In this document: positions 44,902 to 53,359 of the stretch, piece after piece
Layout of the letters: each line of letters begins with the position of its first letter
Position numbering within the stretch: the first letter of the stretch is position 1
Program-made: the position numbers and the translations under genes
The notes under the pieces: model-generated
Database searches by the model: none
What the model was told of the DNA's origin: nothing
What the model saw: the letters and a program-made list of their open reading frames with translations, nothing else
Assembly (NCBI RefSeq): GCF_036924535.1
Contig: NZ_JAZHRT010000001.1
Location: forward strand, 3,782,001 to 3,846,000
DNA: 64,000 nucleotides
Reading direction: 5' to 3'
From: Bradyrhizobium sp. AZCC 2262
Lineage (GTDB): Bacteria > Pseudomonadota > Alphaproteobacteria > Rhizobiales > Xanthobacteraceae

Positions 44902-45052
44902 ATTGCTTCAACCGGGGCGATGCGCGGAGCAAAGCCCCGCGCTGGTTAAAGTGAATTGGTGAGACTGACACGCGACCGCTCATGCTTGCCGCGCGTCAGC
45001 ACGCATTAAGCAAGGCTTAAATCAGCAGGTGAAAACGACGCACGTCGAAACC

Positions 45053-45153
45053 CTCCGTCAAGGCGAGACTTGAACGGGGGTCGGAATCGTGGCATACACA
45101 GTCACGGTGATACAGCTTCGCGACAGGCCACTGTCCGAACCCCGTTGACGGAG
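45053..45153. ncRNA. Candidate structured RNA
   Basis: Outer stem CTCCGTCAA/TTGACGGAG, next stem CGGGGGTCGGA/TCCGAACCCCG and an inner GTGGC/GCCAC with a further internal dyad, about 100 nt. The paired segments are far apart and nested, as in a folded RNA, and no gene covers the region. No known RNA family recognised. Confidence 0.4.
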
Positions 45154-45320
45154 AGGCCTTAACTCCCGTCATAGCCACCTATCGGCGGTTCGTGCGTGAT
45201 GTTCTCGACAAACATCAATTTGCACGAGCCGCTAATGGGGCTCTCTACGGTACATACCAGAGTTTTTGGTTCGTGCAAGCGAAGGTTGATGCTTGCCTGC
45301 GATTTTCACAGCAATTCATA

Positions 45321-45504
45321 CCGTCATTTCACGCCATCTTGCCAATCCAATTCTGCGGTTCGGTAAGAGGGGCGATGTTTCATAATTTTCATTTATAGAA
45401 TTACTTATTTATCAATACCTTATCGTCGAACTATGAATGTCATCCCTGATACGTAGTTTTACCGAACCGCAAGATTGGATTGGCAAGATGACGCGAAATG
45501 ACGG
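45321..45504. repeat. Element with 46-bp inverted repeats
   Basis: Left arm 45321-45366 begins CCGTCATTTCACGCCATCTT; right arm 45459-45504 is its reverse complement with 42 of 46 matches. The 92-bp centre is AT-rich. Looks like a MITE or an origin or regulatory palindrome; no coding sequence inside. Confidence 0.7.
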
Positions 45505-45756
45505 CGTGTGACGCAAGCGGGGCCCTCACTGCCTGTGGATAGGCAGTAAGTAACTAAGCCCCTGAACGCGAATCACCACGGCTTTGCGGCGTTTTAGGCG
45601 GGATGATCTTTTGAAGAGATCGTCGAACTCTTGGGCCGTGGTTCTCGCGCCAATAGCCGGAGCCGTTTCTCTGAACCGCTCAGATTGCACTTTGTCACCC
45701 ACCTCTGGCGTTGCTTTTTACTTATTTGGCTCGCCTACACTTCCGTAGTGTGCGTG

Positions 45757-46125
45757 TTAGCCGGTTTGCGAAAACCGGAAGCGGTTGACGTTGACAATGC
45801 CAGCGTGCGTCACAGTACGCGCTATGGCCCGCGTTGAGCCTGCTGTTGTTGGCTCGATCTCGCCATTGACGCCGATAACTAATTGCTCAGTGATTGGCGC
45901 TGGCAGGATGCGTTCGCCCTCCCCGTTCGCCTCGACGGTGTAGCCGAGCTTGCGCAAATCACCGGGCAAGGTCGACCCTGGCAAACATTCCATGGTGACG
46001 TCCCGCGCACCGGGGACCGACGTCAGCCAGCCGTGCCGCGCGCGGACGTATTCGTTCAAGCCTTCGAACCGCGCCTTGCGGTCCTTCACCTCAAGTTTGA
46101 GCGGGATACGAAATTCCTTGCTCAT
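45757..46125 (-). CDS. Hypothetical protein
   Basis: 122 residues, MSKEFRIPLKLEVKDRKARF ... LRKLGYTVEANGEGERILPA ... ITEQLVIGVNGEIEPTTAGS. Last gene of the run 48485-45757; ATG overlaps the preceding stop (ATGA). A CCGGTTT-GCGA-AAACCGG hairpin lies over its last codons. No family. Confidence 0.6.
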   Translation of the reverse strand: MSKEFRIPLKLEVKDRKARFEGLNEYVRARHGWLTSVPGARDVTMECLPGSTLPGDLRKLGYTVEANGEGERILPAPITEQLVIGVNGEIEPTTAGSTRAIARTVTHAGIVNVNRFRFSQTG

Positions 46126-46316
46126 CGCGCGGCGCTCTCATCGGCGAGCGCCAGGGCCTGATCGACATAGAACCGCAGCCGCTCACGCAGAGTCTCGCGC
46201 AGTCTCGGGATGTCGCGAGGGTCGGCGTGTTTTATTGTCCGGAGCTGGACCATGATGCTGCCGGCGGCGTCGTCGATCTCGCCCAGGCTGCGGTCAAAGG
46301 CAGTCGGGATAGCCAT
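46122..46316 (-). CDS. Small hypothetical protein
   Basis: 64 residues: MAIPTAFDRSLGEIDDAAGS, IMVQLRTIKHADPRDIPRLR, ETLRERLRFYVDQALALADE. Helical. Start overlaps the preceding gene by 23 bases and its stop overlaps the next ATG by 4. Confidence 0.55.
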   Translation of the reverse strand: MAIPTAFDRSLGEIDDAAGSIMVQLRTIKHADPRDIPRLRETLRERLRFYVDQALALADESAAR

Positions 46317-46491
46317 GTAAGTGCAGCCACATTTCCAAATCGATGCAGCGATAGTCGCCGAAGCGACGGCGCGCTGCCTGGAACAGCTCCCAACCTGACA
46401 TGACATGCTCAGGCTGGGAGTACGGCGAGATGTTCCAGGCCTCTTTCTCACAGAAAGCCTGCACCGCCGAATCGGAGCAAACGATCGGCAT
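46294..46491 (-). CDS. Small hypothetical protein
   Basis: 65 residues: MPIVCSDSAVQAFCEKEAWN, ISPYSQPEHVMSGWELFQAA, RRRFGDYRCIDLEMWLHLHG. Its ATG shares a base with the stop of the 260-residue gene (TGATG). Confidence 0.5.
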   Translation of the reverse strand: MPIVCSDSAVQAFCEKEAWNISPYSQPEHVMSGWELFQAARRRFGDYRCIDLEMWLHLHGYPDCL

Positions 46492-47273
46492 CAGCGGTCT
46501 CCCTGGATGCGACCGTCTGCCTTCATCGCCTGCATCTTCTTTCTATTCTGCAAGTAGAGATATTCCTTCTCTGTGTTCGACATGTTCGGCGCGCTGAACG
46601 ATGTGCGCGCGATCACACGCTCCTCCGGAGTCAACGTGTTCTCGGACTGTCGTCGTCCACCTGTTGCCATCGGTACCTCGCGAGAAACGGGCGCTGAGAA
46701 CGGGACTGATCTTCGTGGCGCTGCCGGCGGTGCCGCCGGCTCATGCGCGGCCAGGGCCTCGCCGAGCAGCGCCTCTGCTTCAGAGTTGAGGTCTTCAACG
46801 GCCATACCCACCTCGTGGTGCCGCTGCGCGTTCTCCGGCGTCGACCTTGCTTGCGCGGAGGTCAGCTTCTGATGGTGCTGGACCTCGCGCGCGACATTGT
46901 CGACGACAAAATTATCCAGCTCCGGCGTGTCGTCCTGCAGGCCCGCGTCGAGTCCGGCGCGCCAGATTCGCGCCATAACGGGGGCGATCGTCGGGTCCAG
47001 CAACACTGGAAACTTCTTCAGGAAGTCTCGCTTGTGGTCGGACAGGTCGGGCAGCCGGTCGATGTATTGCTCGACGCTCTGCGGCTGTTGCTGACGCTGC
47101 AGCGCCTCGGCGTGCTGCTGGGCCGCCAGGGCTCGCTGCAGCTCGTTGCCGGCATCACCACCTGGTGGCGGCAACGGAGCAGCCGGTGGGGCTGCCTGGG
47201 CCGCCACGGGCATAGGTGGTTCGATCGGCGCATCAGCGACGGCGGCCGAAACGTATTTGCGCCGAACTGCCAT
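46491..47273 (-). CDS. Pro/Ala-rich phage-like protein
   Basis: 260 residues. N-terminal Pro/Ala-rich segment, a glutamine-rich stretch (QQHAEALQRQQQPQ), a helical region (SVEQYIDRLPDLSDHKRDFL, KKFPVLLDPTIAPVMARIWR) and a charged C terminus (TEKEYLYLQNRKKMQAMKAD). Pattern as in scaffold or virion-associated ORFs of rhizobial prophages, but not a firm match. Confidence 0.6.
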   Translation of the reverse strand: MAVRRKYVSAAVADAPIEPPMPVAAQAAPPAAPLPPPGGDAGNELQRALAAQQHAEALQRQQQPQSVEQYIDRLPDLSDHKRDFLKKFPVLLDPTIAPVMARIWRAGLDAGLQDDTPELDNFVVDNVAREVQHHQKLTSAQARSTPENAQRHHEVGMAVEDLNSEAEALLGEALAAHEPAAPPAAPRRSVPFSAPVSREVPMATGGRRQSENTLTPEERVIARTSFSAPNMSNTEKEYLYLQNRKKMQAMKADGRIQGDR

Positions 47274-47566
47274 CAGGCGTCTCGACGAACGCCGGGCATG
47301 TAGTTGTCGTCATCGGCGACGTTCATGTCCGATGTCGCCGCCATCCTGGCTTCGACCTTGCGCGAAACCTTCGGGCCCATCTGCGAGCTGCGCACATCCA
47401 TCTTGCCGGTGTCCGCCAGCTTCATCGTGCGGGATGCACGCGGCGCGATCTCGCTGTTCGCCTTGGCGCGGTCGGCCCAATAGTCGAGGTTCTTCTGATC
47501 TCGGCCGGCACCGTGCGGGCCGCGCTGCGGGTTGGCGTATCCCTTCAAACGATCTTCAAGCGACAT
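47273..47566 (-). CDS. Small hypothetical protein
   Basis: 97 residues from MSLEDRLKGYANPQRGPHGA, chosen because CCGGAGG lies before the ATG at 47566. Then YWADRAKANSEIAPRASRTM and end DDDNYMPGVRRDA. Its stop shares a base with the next ATG. Confidence 0.6.
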   Translation of the reverse strand: MSLEDRLKGYANPQRGPHGAGRDQKNLDYWADRAKANSEIAPRASRTMKLADTGKMDVRSSQMGPKVSRKVEARMAATSDMNVADDDNYMPGVRRDA

Positions 47567-47570
47567 GGTG

Positions 47571-47894
47571 TTACCTCCGGATGATCGGAATGATCGGCGC
47601 AACCGAGCCGACCTGTCTATTGTGATCGTACGGCTGCTGCGGTAGGCGGTCGCCTCTGCCTTTGTCCTGCTTGTACTCGGTGTCTTTGCTGGTGATCAGC
47701 TCGCCGAGCGCGTCGAGCACGGCCTCGCCGTGATAGGTCGCATCCCAGGAGCGGCCCGATGGGTGCCGCAGCCGCATGTTCCAGTTGAAGTCTCCGTGCT
47801 CGCGGGTCGCGATCGCGGTGCGTGTCCGGCCATCGGCGTCGCGGCCGGTGATCGTGAACGATTGCGGGATCGAGGAGCGAAATGTCAGGACCAT
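47571..47894 (-). CDS. Small hypothetical protein
   Basis: 107 residues: MVLTFRSSIPQSFTITGRDA, DGRTRTAIATREHGDFNWNM, RLRHPSGRSWDATYHGEAVL. Beta-rich first half. ATG shares a base with the stop of the next upstream gene. Confidence 0.55.
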   Translation of the reverse strand: MVLTFRSSIPQSFTITGRDADGRTRTAIATREHGDFNWNMRLRHPSGRSWDATYHGEAVLDALGELITSKDTEYKQDKGRGDRLPQQPYDHNRQVGSVAPIIPIIRR

Positions 47895-48277
47895 TATCGT
47901 GAGCCTTGATCATCGCGGTATTGGCCGGTCGCACGCATGTGGCGAAGCCGCTCTTTATTGGCCGCGTAAGCCTGCTGACGCTGTTCGTTGGTGATGCTCT
48001 GATCGCTGCCGGCAATGCCGTTCGCGATAGAGATTTCGTCCTCGTTCAAGCCGTATCTGTTTCCGCGCGGCTGCTGCTGGGAGATGACGAAGTTTTGCGC
48101 GATCCGGTCGAGCGCGGCGCGCTTTTGGTCCATCTCGAGTATGGTGTTGGCTGCGTTCATCGTTTCATACTCGTCTTCGCAAATTCTGCCCGACTCGTAT
48201 CGCGCGACCGCCTCTGCTCGATCTGCGGCGAGCCGTTGATATTGCGCTTCGATAACGGCTCGATGTTCATAGGCCAT
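47894..48277 (-). CDS. Helical hypothetical protein
   Basis: 127 residues from MAYEHRAVIEAQYQRLAADR (ATG at 48277), then AEAVARYESGRICEDEYETM and a C-terminal NEQRQQAYAANKERLRHMRA. Coiled-coil-like. Overlaps the preceding gene by 11 bases. Confidence 0.6.
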   Translation of the reverse strand: MAYEHRAVIEAQYQRLAADRAEAVARYESGRICEDEYETMNAANTILEMDQKRAALDRIAQNFVISQQQPRGNRYGLNEDEISIANGIAGSDQSITNEQRQQAYAANKERLRHMRATGQYRDDQGSR

Positions 48278-48485
48278 TGACGCGCTCCTGATGATGTTGT
48301 TGGCCGTTCGCAGGCTGCGCCGGCTTCTGTGAGATGCCGGCAGCGCGGAGATACATCGCCAGCGCTTGCCGCAGATGCGTTGCCTTGTCGGACAGGCCAT
48401 CGCTGCAAAGCATTTCGAGACCCGCCAGTTGCTGCTCGGTCGACCAAAATTCGAATTTAACCGGGAAGCGTTGGGGTCGCGCCAT
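48267..48485 (-). CDS. Small ribbon-helix-helix-like protein
   Basis: 72 residues: MARPQRFPVKFEFWSTEQQL, AGLEMLCSDGLSDKATHLRQ, ALAMYLRAAGISQKPAQPAN. The order strand-helix-helix with DKATHLRQALAMYL suggests a CopG-like DNA binder. First gene of the minus-strand run, so a possible autoregulator. Confidence 0.5.
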   Translation of the reverse strand: MARPQRFPVKFEFWSTEQQLAGLEMLCSDGLSDKATHLRQALAMYLRAAGISQKPAQPANGQQHHQERVNGL

Positions 48486-48562
48486 GAGCCTTGCCTGTTC
48501 TCGATCCTCGCGGATCGGTTTCTCATCTGACCGTCACATGACAACGGCGGACATGATCGCGG

Positions 48563-48751
48563 TCAGTATTCGCATCTACCGGCGTTGACGATGTAGAGAT
48601 CGTTGTGCGCGTCGGCCAACTTGCGATTTGCCTGGTTCAGCGCATCGACACCGACGCCACGGCTGTAGGCGCGCGTTGCGGTCTCGACCTCGATCTGCGC
48701 TTCTTTGATTTTCTGCGCAGCGTCCTGCGCTCTCGACGTGAAATAGGTCAC
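48563..48751 (-). CDS. Small coiled-coil hypothetical protein
   Basis: 62 residues with GTG start (AAAGGAG eight bases before): MTYFTSRAQDAAQKIKEAQI, EVETATRAYSRGVGVDALNQ, ANRKLADAHNDLYIVNAGRC. A longer frame upstream would overlap the divergent gene, so the short start is preferred. Confidence 0.5.
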   Translation of the reverse strand: MTYFTSRAQDAAQKIKEAQIEVETATRAYSRGVGVDALNQANRKLADAHNDLYIVNAGRCEY

Positions 48752-48797
48752 CGGATCGACTCCTTTGACAACGGAAACGCTGGCGGATAATAATCCT

Positions 48798-49172
48798 ATG
48801 GCGTCGGACACGCAAGGTGCGAGCACTGCTTCTAATATCCGGAGCGTCAAGATGGGGATGCCTGTTTTAGTCACGTTGACCTCGTCAGGCATAGGGCGCG
48901 CCGTCGACTTGGACTGGATGAGTTCGAAGTTCACGAGCTTTTCGGTTACCGGATCGAGCAGCGGAACATTTTCCTACATCGTCGAAGGTGCGCTTGACGA
49001 CCTGCAGCAAACGTCGTCGGCCAACGTCGCGTGGTTCGCCCTCTCATCGGCGACAACCGCGAACTCATCGATCAACATTTTCAGCGGTCCACTCGCTGGC
49101 ATCCGGCTCAATGCGAGCGCGATGTCGAGCGCGATCCTCACCCTTCGCATTGTTCAGGGAATTGGCGGGTGA
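48798..49172 (+). CDS. Phage-virion-like beta-rich protein
   Basis: 124 residues from MASDTQGASTASNIRSVKMG. The second half (SFSVTGSSSGTFSYIVEGAL, then AGIRLNASAMSSAILTLRIV) has the beta-sandwich look of small phage decoration or structural proteins (TGxxxxxVEGSxD and VRLNxSAxxxGxxxLxV). Stop overlaps the next start (TGATGA). Start could be 19 codons later. Confidence 0.5.
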   Translation: MASDTQGASTASNIRSVKMGMPVLVTLTSSGIGRAVDLDWMSSKFTSFSVTGSSSGTFSYIVEGALDDLQQTSSANVAWFALSSATTANSSINIFSGPLAGIRLNASAMSSAILTLRIVQGIGG

Positions 49173-49819
49173 TGAACGACATCGACGCCATCGAAACCGG
49201 TCGCCAGGCGTGGCAGCGACTCCGCGAGCGCGAGCGAAAGCTGTGGCAGGACTGGATGCAGGTCGGCCACGCGCTGCAGGTCGGCCGGACGGAGGCGCTG
49301 AAGGCCGCCGGCACGAACGTGCCGTTCGGCAAGGTCTACACACGGTTCATGGCGGAGTGGTTGCGAGCCAACCAGTTCGACGACATCGGGCAACAGGTCC
49401 GCTATCGGCTCCTGCAGTGCATGGAGAACATCGCCGCGATCGAGAAATGGCGCAGCACCCTCGATGAGCAGCGCCTTCGCCGGTTCAACCATCCTGACAG
49501 CGTCTGGAGCCATTGGCGACAGAGCACTGCGATCAAGGCGAACCGCAAACCCGTCGCACGGCCGCCCTACTGCAACGGCACCGCCAACGTCGGCCGGTCG
49601 ATATACTTCAGCCAGGGCATGGTGCGACGTGCCGCCATCGCGATCGGTGAAAACTGGTCGAACGACACCTTCCGGCTCGCCGCCGTTGCGTTGCATGCCG
49701 CGATCCGCAACGAACAAGATTTACTCGAATTTTTCCCTCCCGATCCGCCGCCGAAGCCAGCACTGCCAGTACGTTCAGCAAAACGTATTTCCGCGCCGGC
49801 CACGCTCGAACTCGCGTGA
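49172..49819 (+). CDS. Hypothetical protein, phage-associated
   Basis: 215 residues. N-terminal helical part (RQAWQRLRERERKLWQDWMQ, VGHALQVGRTEALKAAGTNV) and YTRFMAEWLRANQFDDIGQQ look like a DUF3102-type phage protein, but the match is loose. C-terminal Pro-rich. Translationally coupled to the preceding gene. Confidence 0.5.
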   Translation: MNDIDAIETGRQAWQRLRERERKLWQDWMQVGHALQVGRTEALKAAGTNVPFGKVYTRFMAEWLRANQFDDIGQQVRYRLLQCMENIAAIEKWRSTLDEQRLRRFNHPDSVWSHWRQSTAIKANRKPVARPPYCNGTANVGRSIYFSQGMVRRAAIAIGENWSNDTFRLAAVALHAAIRNEQDLLEFFPPDPPPKPALPVRSAKRISAPATLELA

Positions 49820-49831
49820 GAGGCACCCGCC

Positions 49832-49969
49832 ATGGTTTCGACCTTCACCCCGAACATCCAGCTCGAAGAACCGGCGCGCGGCGACCAGGTCGGCTTCTGG
49901 CACACGCCGGTCAATAAGTGCGATGATTGCCGGCGCAGCCATGATGTCCGCTTTGCAGCAACAAGCTGA
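49832..49969 (+). pseudogene. Phage tail-fibre-type N-terminal fragment
   Basis: MVSTFTPNIQLEEPARGDQV then GFWHTPVNK: the usual opening of phage tail proteins (TPNxxLxxPARGDxVxxWDxPVNxN). Homology stops at about residue 29 and the frame ends at 45. A severed first exon-like piece left by deletion. Confidence 0.6.
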
Positions 49970-50314
49970 CGTCGTTGGCGCGGCTACAGATGTCCGTTAA
50001 GCGCCAGACTCGGAAGTTCCCGATTTTTGCGACGCTATTGCCCTCCACTTGCGAAAGTCGCCGAGGAGCCGGCATTACCTCTCTTCAGCTCAGGGGCAGA
50101 TACAACGGCAAAACCAGACCCTGAGCGGACATTCGCACATCCCCCGACGGGGCTATGTCTCCCGCTACGGTCGGCCGTTAGCATGCCAGCGGGACAAGAC
50201 CGCGTCAAACCAACTTGATTTGTCTTGCAAACGCGCCGTTCCCGGGCGATTTGGCGTCGTCTCAACGAACGATACCCCGACGAATACCGACGGCTTTGCG
50301 CGGAGGATGATCCG
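49970..50314. other. 345-bp region without a clear gene
   Basis: Holds degenerate 'tgtccg' type sequence and an upstream open frame for the cNMP gene with no good start (MQTRRSRAIWRRLNERYPDE would add 30 residues). Nothing else seen. Confidence 0.4.
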
Positions 50315-51127
50315 ATGGGGTCCAACAGTGCAGCTTCGATACTAGACCGCATTCTTGATACGGCGGCGGACAATCTCAGGATCGAAAAGATTCTGGTTCA
50401 GATGGGTCTCGATCCGAACAACATCACCTACGACGCACTATTCAACCGGCTGCTGGAAATTGTGCTGGCCAACATCACGCTTGCCAATATGTTTGCCGTG
50501 GTTGGGGCCATCTTTCTTGTCGCTACCTTGCTGATGCAGACAATCGTGCCACTGCGCGTCGCGAACATGGTCGGCTGCATGTTCTTCGTCGCCTATGGCG
50601 CGCTCTCGGGAAATTTCGGGGCTTTCATCCTCTATCTGCTCTTGCTGCCGGTCAATGCAATCCGCCTCCGTCAAATGCTCAATCTGATCAAAAGGGCACG
50701 TATTGCGACGGAGGGAGATACCTCATTGGAACCGCTCAAACCGTTCATGACTGAGCGCAGATATCGCCGGGGAGACAAATTGTTCAAGAAGAATGATGCA
50801 GCTTCCGAAATGTTTCTAACGGTCACAGGAACGTTTTTGGTCAAGGAAATCGGCGTCGAGCTTCCGCCGGGACGTCTCATGGGCGAACTCGGTTTCCTTA
50901 CTCCCAATCAGCGGAGAACCGCTACCGTCGAATGCATCGAAGACGGGCAAGTGATGACTATTACTTATGAAAAGCTGCTCGAGATTTATTTTCAGAATCC
51001 ACAATTCGGCTATTACGTTCTTGTGCTAACCAGCCAGCGCTTGCTCGAGAACATATCGCGGCTGGAAGGAATCATCGCACAAGAAAAGACCGCGCGGCAG
51101 ACTCTAGCCACGGATGACATAGCTTAA
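50315..51127 (+). CDS. Membrane-anchored cyclic-nucleotide-binding-domain protein
   Basis: 270 residues from MGSNSAASILDRILDTAADN (GGAGG eight bases before). Three to four hydrophobic segments (MFAVVGAIFLVATLLMQTIV, VGCMFFVAYGAL, AFILYLLLLPVNAIRL), then a cNMP domain with RRGDKLFKKNDAASEMFLTV, PPGRLMGELGFLTPNQRRTA and TITYEKLLEIYFQNPQFGYY. Popeye- or YgaC-like arrangement. The phosphate-binding RTA motif is present. Inferred cAMP- or ligand-gated envelope sensor; cargo of the element. Confidence 0.75.
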   Translation: MGSNSAASILDRILDTAADNLRIEKILVQMGLDPNNITYDALFNRLLEIVLANITLANMFAVVGAIFLVATLLMQTIVPLRVANMVGCMFFVAYGALSGNFGAFILYLLLLPVNAIRLRQMLNLIKRARIATEGDTSLEPLKPFMTERRYRRGDKLFKKNDAASEMFLTVTGTFLVKEIGVELPPGRLMGELGFLTPNQRRTATVECIEDGQVMTITYEKLLEIYFQNPQFGYYVLVLTSQRLLENISRLEGIIAQEKTARQTLATDDIA

Positions 51128-51201
51128 CCCTTGGCTCTAGATGTCCCGCACTTTTGGTAACAGGACATCCCGACGCAGCGCAGGTCTTGCGATGCAACGA
51201 C

Positions 51202-51218
51202 GTCCGGTTTGGGTCAAA
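51202..51218 (+). repeat. 17-bp direct repeat flanking the SDR remnant, left
   Basis: GTCCGGTTTGGGTCAAA, repeated at 52290. Confidence 0.6.
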
Positions 51219-51340
51219 CTCGGAAGTCTGGATGCTCAACAGGGAGGTCGGCTTTGCTTTCAATAACGGACATCATCAGCCAAGCCTGTCAGGTCCGAAA
51301 AGTGCCAACAGCAGACATCGGCCGTGAGCAGATGCGATAG

Positions 51341-52194
51341 CTAACGCCTCGGCGTCCTTCCGCGGATGCGGTCGAAGCCCTGCTTGATCGCGGCGAAGCG
51401 CCTGTCGATCGTGGCTTCGTGCTCGGTGTCGGTGAAGATGTAGGGCCAGTCATTTTCGATTGCCTCGCGAACCAGTTCGCCGACATAGAGCGGATCGATG
51501 CCAAATTTGTTGATCCGCTCCTGGAGTGCCTTGATAATATCGGCGATCGGTCCTTCCGTCGGCGGACTGCCGATCTTCTCGACGATCCGCTGCGGCACGT
51601 TGCGACGAAAATTAAAGATATGAGTGCGGACAACGCCCGGACACAGGACGGATACCCCGATTTTCCGCGGCGCGAGCACCGGCCGCAGTCCTTCGGACAG
51701 AGCCACCACTCCATATTTGGTCACATCATACTGCGGACTTCCTCCAGCGATCAGCCCGAAGACGGACGCCGTGGAAACAACTTGCCCTCCTTCGCCGTGC
51801 GCCTCGATCAGCGGACCGAAAATCTCGATGCCCCAAATCACCGACATCAGATTGACGTCGAGAACCCAATTCCAACCCGCATCTGTCCAATGACCATAAC
51901 CCCGGCCGCCGGCGACCCCCGCATTGTTGACTAGAATATGGACTTTTCCGTAGCGCGACACGGTGGCATCCGCCGCGCGGCGTGGAGGTCTGCTTTAAGC
52001 GATACATCCGCTCTCACGCCGTCAACGTCGGCGTTGGTAAGTTTCAATTTCGCTACCGCCGTTGCTAACGCCTCTTCCTCGATGTCGCATAACATGACCT
52101 TCACTCCCGCCTGCGACAGCGCCGTGGCGATCCCTAACCCGATGCCTGATGCTGCTCCGGTGATGAAGGCTGTCCGTCCGGTAAGGTCTTGCAT
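51341..52194 (-). pseudogene. Short-chain dehydrogenase/reductase, frameshifted
   Basis: The 5' part (52194-51960) has the cofactor motif TGAASGIG at residues 12-19 and DGVRADVSLKADLHAA. The 3' part, in another frame from about 51965, has VHILVNNAGVAGG, the YDVTK catalytic Tyr/Lys and a normal C terminus. Shift in the GCCGCGCGGCGGATG stretch; adding or removing one G or C restores it. Reads as a pseudogene or a sequencing error. Confidence 0.78.
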
Positions 52195-52706
52195 GTGCGT
52201 GTTTCCGTTGCTTTTGCAATTGGCCTTGGCAGATACCTATCTGGGTTCGCTGAGTTTATAGTACTTAAGCTTACAGGTGCGCCCGCCGTGTCCGGTTTGG
52301 GTCAAAAGCCGACCACCCGTCCGTCACGATCGATGTCCGCTCTGCCCGCAACAGCGGAAATTGGATCGCCGCGTCGGCTCACGGAAGCCCGCCATGCGGT
52401 CGTGCGGAGATCATGAGCAAGCCCGACCACAAATGTCCCGGTCCGGGTGTAGCCCAGCATCACTACAGGGCCACACTCTCCATGAAGGTAGAGCGCGTCA
52501 AACCCCCGGACCGGAGATAAAACCGTGCATCAAGGCCCGGAAAGAATTTCCAAAAAACTTCCGGAAAATTTGACGGGAAATTGGCGAGCATGGGGAGAGT
52601 GAGGGAAAGAAAAGAAGAGGCCACGCCCGATCCCCGGTGCCGGGTGGGGGTAACGGGTCCGTCACAGGATCGCGGTCTGATCTCGTCAGGCCGCGCCAGG
52701 CGGCCG
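52195..52706. other. Intergenic region, 512 bp
   Basis: Contains the right direct repeat and an AT-containing stretch near 52550-52590 with several TTCC/GGAAA words (aagaatttccaaaaaacttc, cggaaaatttgacggg). No gene recognised. Confidence 0.4.
52290..52306 (+). repeat. 17-bp direct repeat flanking the SDR remnant, right
   Basis: GTCCGGTTTGGGTCAAA, as at 51202. The repeats bracket the SDR gene, so it may be an inserted unit. Confidence 0.6.
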
Positions 52707-53258
52707 TCAGGCCAGCGCGCGGTACATCGTGGCCTCGGAGACCTCGTAGACCTTCGCCAGTTCGGCTTGCGTCTCGCCCTTGGCATAGCGCGCGGCGGCG
52801 ACGCGGCGCTGCTCCGGCGTCAGCTTGACCTTGCGGCCGAACTTCGTGCCCTTGGCCCTGGCGCGCTCGATGCCTTCCTCGCAGCGAGCACGGATCAGGC
52901 CGCGCTCAAACTCATTGACGCCGCTCATGACCGTGACCAGCAACCGGCCAACCGGGGTCGAGGTGTCGCACCAGCTCTCGCCGAGGCTGACGAAGCCACA
53001 GCCGCTCTCATCAAGATCGTGCAGGATGTTGGCCAGGTCGCGGGATGACCGCGCTAGACGATCGAGCTTGGCGACATAGACGGTATCGCCGGGCAACAAC
53101 GCCTTCATGAGCTTATTGAACTCGCGGCGGTCCTCTGTGTTTTTGCCCGAGACCTTCTCGCTGTAAATCTTCTCGCAACCGGCCGCCTTCAACGCAGCCA
53201 CCTGGCCCTGGTAGTCCTGGCCCTTCGAGCTGACCCGCGCATATCCGATCTTTGCCAT
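52707..53258 (-). CDS. Serine resolvase/invertase-family recombinase
   Basis: 183 residues. Catalytic Ser10 in IGYARVSSKGQD, then VYVAKLDRLARSSRDLANIL and SGVNEFERGLIRARCEEGIE; a short C-terminal Hin-type HTH (ETQAELAKVYEVSEATMYRA). Normal full-length resolvase. It could resolve element multimers or invert a segment; no paired sites identified. Confidence 0.92.
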   Translation of the reverse strand: MAKIGYARVSSKGQDYQGQVAALKAAGCEKIYSEKVSGKNTEDRREFNKLMKALLPGDTVYVAKLDRLARSSRDLANILHDLDESGCGFVSLGESWCDTSTPVGRLLVTVMSGVNEFERGLIRARCEEGIERARAKGTKFGRKVKLTPEQRRVAAARYAKGETQAELAKVYEVSEATMYRALA

Positions 53259-53359
53259 GTTCTGCCCCAGTTTTGAAACCCAAATAATTGCAAGTTAGAA
53301 CATGCGGCAAAACCAGGGTCTACAGATAACTTGCAAAGAGGCTACTTTTTGAAAGTGCG

